The position numbers and the translations under genes were made by a program. Below, piece by piece: positions 5,453 to 8,202 of a stretch of DNA of 8,202 nucleotides. Within the stretch, counting starts at the first letter, position 1. Each line of letters opens with the position of its first letter. The notes below the pieces were generated by a model, which made no database searches, was not told the DNA's origin, and saw only the letters and a list, made by a program, of their open reading frames with translations. Source of the stretch: an uncultured Erysipelotrichaceae bacterium (GTDB taxonomy: Bacteria; Bacillota_I; Bacilli_A; Erysipelotrichales; Erysipelotrichaceae); contig CALNCD010000030.1 of NCBI GenBank assembly GCA_937874965.1, positions 1-8,202 of the forward strand, given 5' to 3'.

Positions 5453-7750
5453 TTATGTTGGAGCAACAACTTTAACAAAACTTGATTGACTGGTTGTACT
5501 ATTGATTCCTAATTTACCATAAGCATTTGATCCTACAGTATATACATATCCCTTCGTCGTTAATAAAGAAGAGTGACCATAGAATGGAGCGCCATCCTTA
5601 ACAAGTCCAATACTGGTTTGTGTAATTGTTGTTGGAACCAATTTATTCCCAGTCGCTGCAGTTCCAAGAGCGTTATTGAGATTTTCTCCAAACACATAGA
5701 GAGTCCCTGTTGATGATACAGCCATGCTGTTGAGATAACCAGCCTTTATAGAGGTAATTACAACACCATTTAATCCATTCGGAATTAATGGTGTTTGGAC
5801 AGTTGTAGTACTATTATTACCAACCTGACCATTAGAATTATATCCCCAGGTATAAAGAACTCCAGAATTCAACAAGAGCATGACATGTCCTTCACCCGTT
5901 GAAAGATCATTAATATTAGAAACAGAAATTGCGGTCGGTAAACGATTGGTGATATCAACTGGCGTTTGTGTTGTGGCCGTGCTGGTACCAAGTTGTTGAT
6001 ATTGACCACTATGTCCCCAAGCAAACAATTTATTATCAGCACTGATTGCAAATCCTTGTCTCCAACCAGCAAAAATTCGTTTTATCACCGGATTGCCTGG
6101 AAACGTCATCAAGACTGGACTTTGCTGAGTTGCAGTCGTGTTTATCCCAGAAACATAATTTCCTCCATACCCCCAGGAATAAGCAGCTCCACTTGCTGTA
6201 ACTGCAAAAGCAGTGTAATAATTCGCCGCAATCCAAACTACATTTGAGAGTGTCGTTATTTTTGTTGCAATTTGATTATTTCCACCAGATCCATTTCCTT
6301 GTGCACCATTTCCATCATAGCCCCAAGAATACACATCACCCGTATCCGTTAGCGCAAAAGCAGAATACTGCCCTCCCGCAATATCCACAACATTAACATC
6401 ACTTAATCCCTGTACAAGCGTTGGAACAAACCGACTATTCGTATCGTTATTCCCAAGCTCATAGCTTCCATTATATCCCCAAGAATATACTTTACCATTA
6501 GTCGTCATTGCAAAGGTAGAATCTACTTCTGTCTTTACTTTCTTGAAGGCGAATAATTTCAGTTCAATGGTCTTGGTCTGTGCCGACAATCCTGAACTGT
6601 CTTTAACATTGTATGTAATTATATACGTTCCCGCCTTCTCAGGGTCATAGCCTGCTGGCGTTGTAATTTGCAGATTAGCACCCAATACTGCCGCAGAATC
6701 CACGTTGTCAGACAACGTCACATAACTTGCCAGTGAGATGGCCGGATCAATGAAACGCTCTATCGTAGAAGAAACAGGTGTGATCACCGGTGCTTCCCCA
6801 TCGGTGACATACACGGTACGCGTACTGGTCTTCGTTACTGCACCCTTGGTCGCAGCATAGGTAATCGTGTATTGTCCGTACACTGCCGTATTGACACTGC
6901 CGCTGGTTGAGACAGTCAGCGGATTATCAAATTGATCGACAGCAGTCGCACCTGGATCAGTAAATACGGAATTCTGAGTCACGTACATCGGATTGTTTCC
7001 AAGAATAGTAATAGACACATCATCTCCGGGAATTTCAGCAAGGGTATTCACCAATCCGTAATCATACGTTCTTGCCGCCCATTCAGTTTCACGGCCAACG
7101 ATTGAAGCATTCACTCTTAATTCAAGAGGAAGATTATTCAAGGTTTCAGCAATCGAACCGATCGAACTCTTCACACCCGTGAAATAAAGCTTATAGGTAA
7201 AGCGCATTGAACTGGTAGCACCAGATGCAGTTAATGTGAAAGGTGTGTTCTCAAGCGTATACCGATAACCTTGCATTGTTCCTTGACTGGTCGTATTATA
7301 ATGCGTATCATCACCATTGAAACCAATAAGTGCAGCAGAATCATCATTGTTATGAATAAAACTCTGGATACTGGCGTTTGCATAACTTACCGGAAAAAAG
7401 AACAAGCGGTTGGTTTCATTGACACTATCCAGCCACGACATCTCAAGATTGGCATTGACACTTACATCTTCATTACTTGTATTCTGAATCACGAAGGTGA
7501 CAACAACGACATCTTCAACGGCAAGATCAACATTGAAACGATGATCAACACCCAGCGTGTGAAGATCCCAGCTTGTTCCATTCGCAGTACCGATCATAAA
7601 CTGATCAATGCGAAGGTCCACGCTTCCTGCGGTTGCGGTTGCATTGCCGTTTACGACATCTGAGAAATAGGAAGAAGCCTGGTTAAGAAAACCAAGCGAT
7701 GAGAAAACGATTCCAAGACTGAGAAGAATTCCGATTAGTCGTTTTTTCAT
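5453..7750 (-). CDS. Secreted TasA/camelysin-like protein with Ig-like domains and a seven-repeat RCC1 beta-propeller
   Basis: A 765-residue exported protein. Residues 1-27 form a signal peptide (MKKR, hydrophobic core, NQASS). YFSDVVNGNATATAGSVDLRID (28-49) is the pattern of SipW-processed TasA/CalY proteins (compare AAFNDIKSKDATFASGTLDL in TasA). A beta-rich domain with QNTSNEDVSVNANL (89-102) runs to about 240. Two Ig-like domains of the DUF5011/HYR type follow: 245-317 (VFTDPGATAVDQFDNPLTV, YGQYTITY, TRTVYVTD) and 318-397 (GTYIITYNVKDSSG). Seven RCC1 repeats occupy 400-765. There is no LPXTG, lipobox or C-terminal membrane segment, so after cleavage the protein would be released, polymerise or bind the surface non-covalently. 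Its ATG overlaps the sipW stop (ATGA), with AGGAGG inside sipW, so the two are translationally coupled. The function is unknown; a fibre-linked adhesin or binding protein is an inference from the domains. Confidence 0.9.
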   Translation of the reverse strand: MKKRLIGILLSLGIVFSSLGFLNQASSYFSDVVNGNATATAGSVDLRIDQFMIGTANGTSWDLHTLGVDHRFNVDLAVEDVVVVTFVIQNTSNEDVSVNANLEMSWLDSVNETNRLFFFPVSYANASIQSFIHNNDDSAALIGFNGDDTHYNTTSQGTMQGYRYTLENTPFTLTASGATSSMRFTYKLYFTGVKSSIGSIAETLNNLPLELRVNASIVGRETEWAARTYDYGLVNTLAEIPGDDVSITILGNNPMYVTQNSVFTDPGATAVDQFDNPLTVSTSGSVNTAVYGQYTITYAATKGAVTKTSTRTVYVTDGEAPVITPVSSTIERFIDPAISLASYVTLSDNVDSAAVLGANLQITTPAGYDPEKAGTYIITYNVKDSSGLSAQTKTIELKLFAFKKVKTEVDSTFAMTTNGKVYSWGYNGSYELGNNDTNSRFVPTLVQGLSDVNVVDIAGGQYSAFALTDTGDVYSWGYDGNGAQGNGSGGNNQIATKITTLSNVVWIAANYYTAFAVTASGAAYSWGYGGNYVSGINTTATQQSPVLMTFPGNPVIKRIFAGWRQGFAISADNKLFAWGHSGQYQQLGTSTATTQTPVDITNRLPTAISVSNINDLSTGEGHVMLLLNSGVLYTWGYNSNGQVGNNSTTTVQTPLIPNGLNGVVITSIKAGYLNSMAVSSTGTLYVFGENLNNALGTAATGNKLVPTTITQTSIGLVKDGAPFYGHSSLLTTKGYVYTVGSNAYGKLGINSTTSQSSFVKVVAPT
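5456..6553 (-). repeat. Seven RCC1 repeats (one complete beta-propeller)
   Basis: The motif G.(V/L)YSWGY...G..G begins at residues 419, 471, 521, 573, 630, 682 and 734 of the 765-aa protein, spaced 52, 50, 52, 57, 52 and 52 residues. Strands such as IAGGQYSAFALTDTG precede each motif. The first three repeats carry YSWGY almost unchanged, the fourth has FAWGH, the fifth YTWGY, and the last two decay to YVFGE and YTVGS. At DNA level the core recurs as variants of TATCCCCAAGAATA on the plus strand (for example near 5840, 6168, 6318 and 6473). Seven repeats are exactly what an RCC1 propeller needs to close. In other proteins these propellers act in binding; the ligand here is unknown. Confidence 0.88.
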
Positions 7751-8202
7751 GACGTCCTCCTAACGTTTGCTCTTACCAAGAAATACCGAAGACCGACTAA
7801 AATAAGAATCAGCCCAAGCAGAGGGAGTACCAATTGACCCAGAACCTTGGTCGGTGAAGTAAAGACATCAAATAACCAGACCGTAAAGGTGGTATGGAAG
7901 ACTGCCTTACCCACTACTTGGTCAAACAGGACAATACCATTATCGGCACCGCTGTTGTTATCACCCTTGGTCACAAAGCCGTTATCCCTTATTTCAACAA
8001 CCCGATGAAATGCAATCTGCCCGTTAAGCGCATCGCTTTTGAAAGCAACAGGTTCACCCAGCTGAACTTCGCTGGCCGATGTTTCTTTAATGATTACCAG
8101 CGTGTTCACCGGATAAGCTGGTTCCATTGAACCGCTTGAGATGATAAACGGTTTATACCCGAAGATAAAAGCATCAGACTTGCCTTGATTGGATAAAACA
8201 AA
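7747..8202 (-). CDS. sipW: SipW-type (ER-type, Ser-His) signal peptidase I, N-terminus outside the window
   Basis: The frame is open from the window edge, so the N-terminus, including the first membrane anchor, is missing; 151 residues remain. The fragment contains GYKPFIISSGSMEP with the catalytic Ser before Met (fragment residue 25). AFHRVV (64-69) has His where ordinary bacterial signal peptidases have Lys. TKGDNNSGAD (78-87) carries the conserved Asp residues. This Ser-His arrangement defines the SipW/archaeal/ER class. A C-terminal hydrophobic segment (about 122-142) followed by RANVRRTS would place a second anchor in the membrane. In Bacillus, SipW processes TasA and TapA; here the gene overlaps a TasA-like substrate by four bases, so dedicated processing of that protein is likely. 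The internal ATG at 8127 is the Met of the SGSM motif and is not the start. Confidence 0.93.
   Translation of the reverse strand, partial: FVLSNQGKSDAFIFGYKPFIISSGSMEPAYPVNTLVIIKETSASEVQLGEPVAFKSDALNGQIAFHRVVEIRDNGFVTKGDNNSGADNGIVLFDQVVGKAVFHTTFTVWLFDVFTSPTKVLGQLVLPLLGLILILVGLRYFLVRANVRRTS
7756..7761 (-). promoter_or_regulatory. Ribosome binding site of the RCC1-repeat gene inside sipW
   Basis: AGGAGG, five bases before ATG 7750, is embedded in the last codons of sipW (encoding VRRTS). Together with the ATGA overlap it fixes the start and indicates translational coupling of peptidase and substrate. Confidence 0.85.

Noticed and set aside
7271..7663. A 130-codon plus-strand frame within the TasA-like region
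   Set aside because: It is antisense to the well-supported secreted protein, lacks a ribosome binding site and has no recognisable domain.
7747..8127. A short 126-aa protein starting at ATG 8127 as the complete signal peptidase
   Set aside because: That Met is part of the catalytic SGSMEP motif and the frame continues upstream to the window edge with GYKPFIISSGS, so the gene is simply cut by the window.
1..8202. tRNA or rRNA genes, CRISPR arrays, insertion sequences, attachment sites
   Set aside because: No cloverleaf-like sequence, regularly spaced direct repeats, transposase motifs or paired terminal inverted repeats were seen. The only repeats are the protein-level RCC1 units and their remnant.

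Overview
The window looks like a chromosomal stretch from a low-to-mid-GC Gram-positive bacterium (Bacillota). Supporting signs are strong AGGAGG-type ribosome binding sites, sigma-A-like promoters with TATAAT/TATACT boxes, U-tailed hairpin terminators, an Lsa/Vga-like ABC-F protein, and a SipW-type signal peptidase next to a TasA/camelysin-like secreted protein. Stops are used in the standard way and Trp is encoded by TGG, so a Mollicutes-type code is not indicated. A narrower placement, for example near Erysipelotrichia, would be a guess.

Left part (1-2222, minus strand): a small membrane protein of unknown function runs off the left edge and has its own clear promoter. Upstream of it is a complete ABC-F ATPase (590-2104), a ribosome-acting protein of the antibiotic-resistance or translation-factor type. 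Its leader holds a promoter, a four-codon upstream ORF (MSIA) with a strong Shine-Dalgarno, and a U-tailed hairpin. That layout suggests ribosome-sensing attenuation.

Middle (2310-3670, plus strand, divergent from the ABC-F gene): an NfsA/Frp-type nitro/flavin reductase is followed after 59 bases by a canonical thiol peroxidase (tpx), then a textbook terminator. The pair reads as a small redox-stress operon. Next comes a CpdB-like cyclic-nucleotide phosphodiesterase/nucleotidase without a signal peptide (3709-5234). It is split by a one-base deletion inside its YHGG metal-site motif, but all other metal-ligand motifs are intact across the two frames.

Right part (5235-8202, minus strand): a sipW-like signal peptidase (5' end outside the window) overlaps by 4 bases a 765-residue secreted protein. 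From N to C terminus that protein has a SipW-type signal peptide, a TasA/camelysin-like domain, two Ig-like (DUF5011/HYR-type) domains and seven RCC1 repeats, enough for one complete seven-bladed beta-propeller. Just beyond its terminator lies an orphan copy of the last RCC1 repeat (5291 to about 5401), diverged and disabled. It points to a lost tandem paralogue or to exchange of the propeller end. The converging transcription units meet at a long hairpin with U-rich tails on both sides (5238-5278).

The most unusual parts are the SipW/TasA-Ig-RCC1 secretion pair with its downstream RCC1 remnant, and the uORF/hairpin leader of the ABC-F gene.
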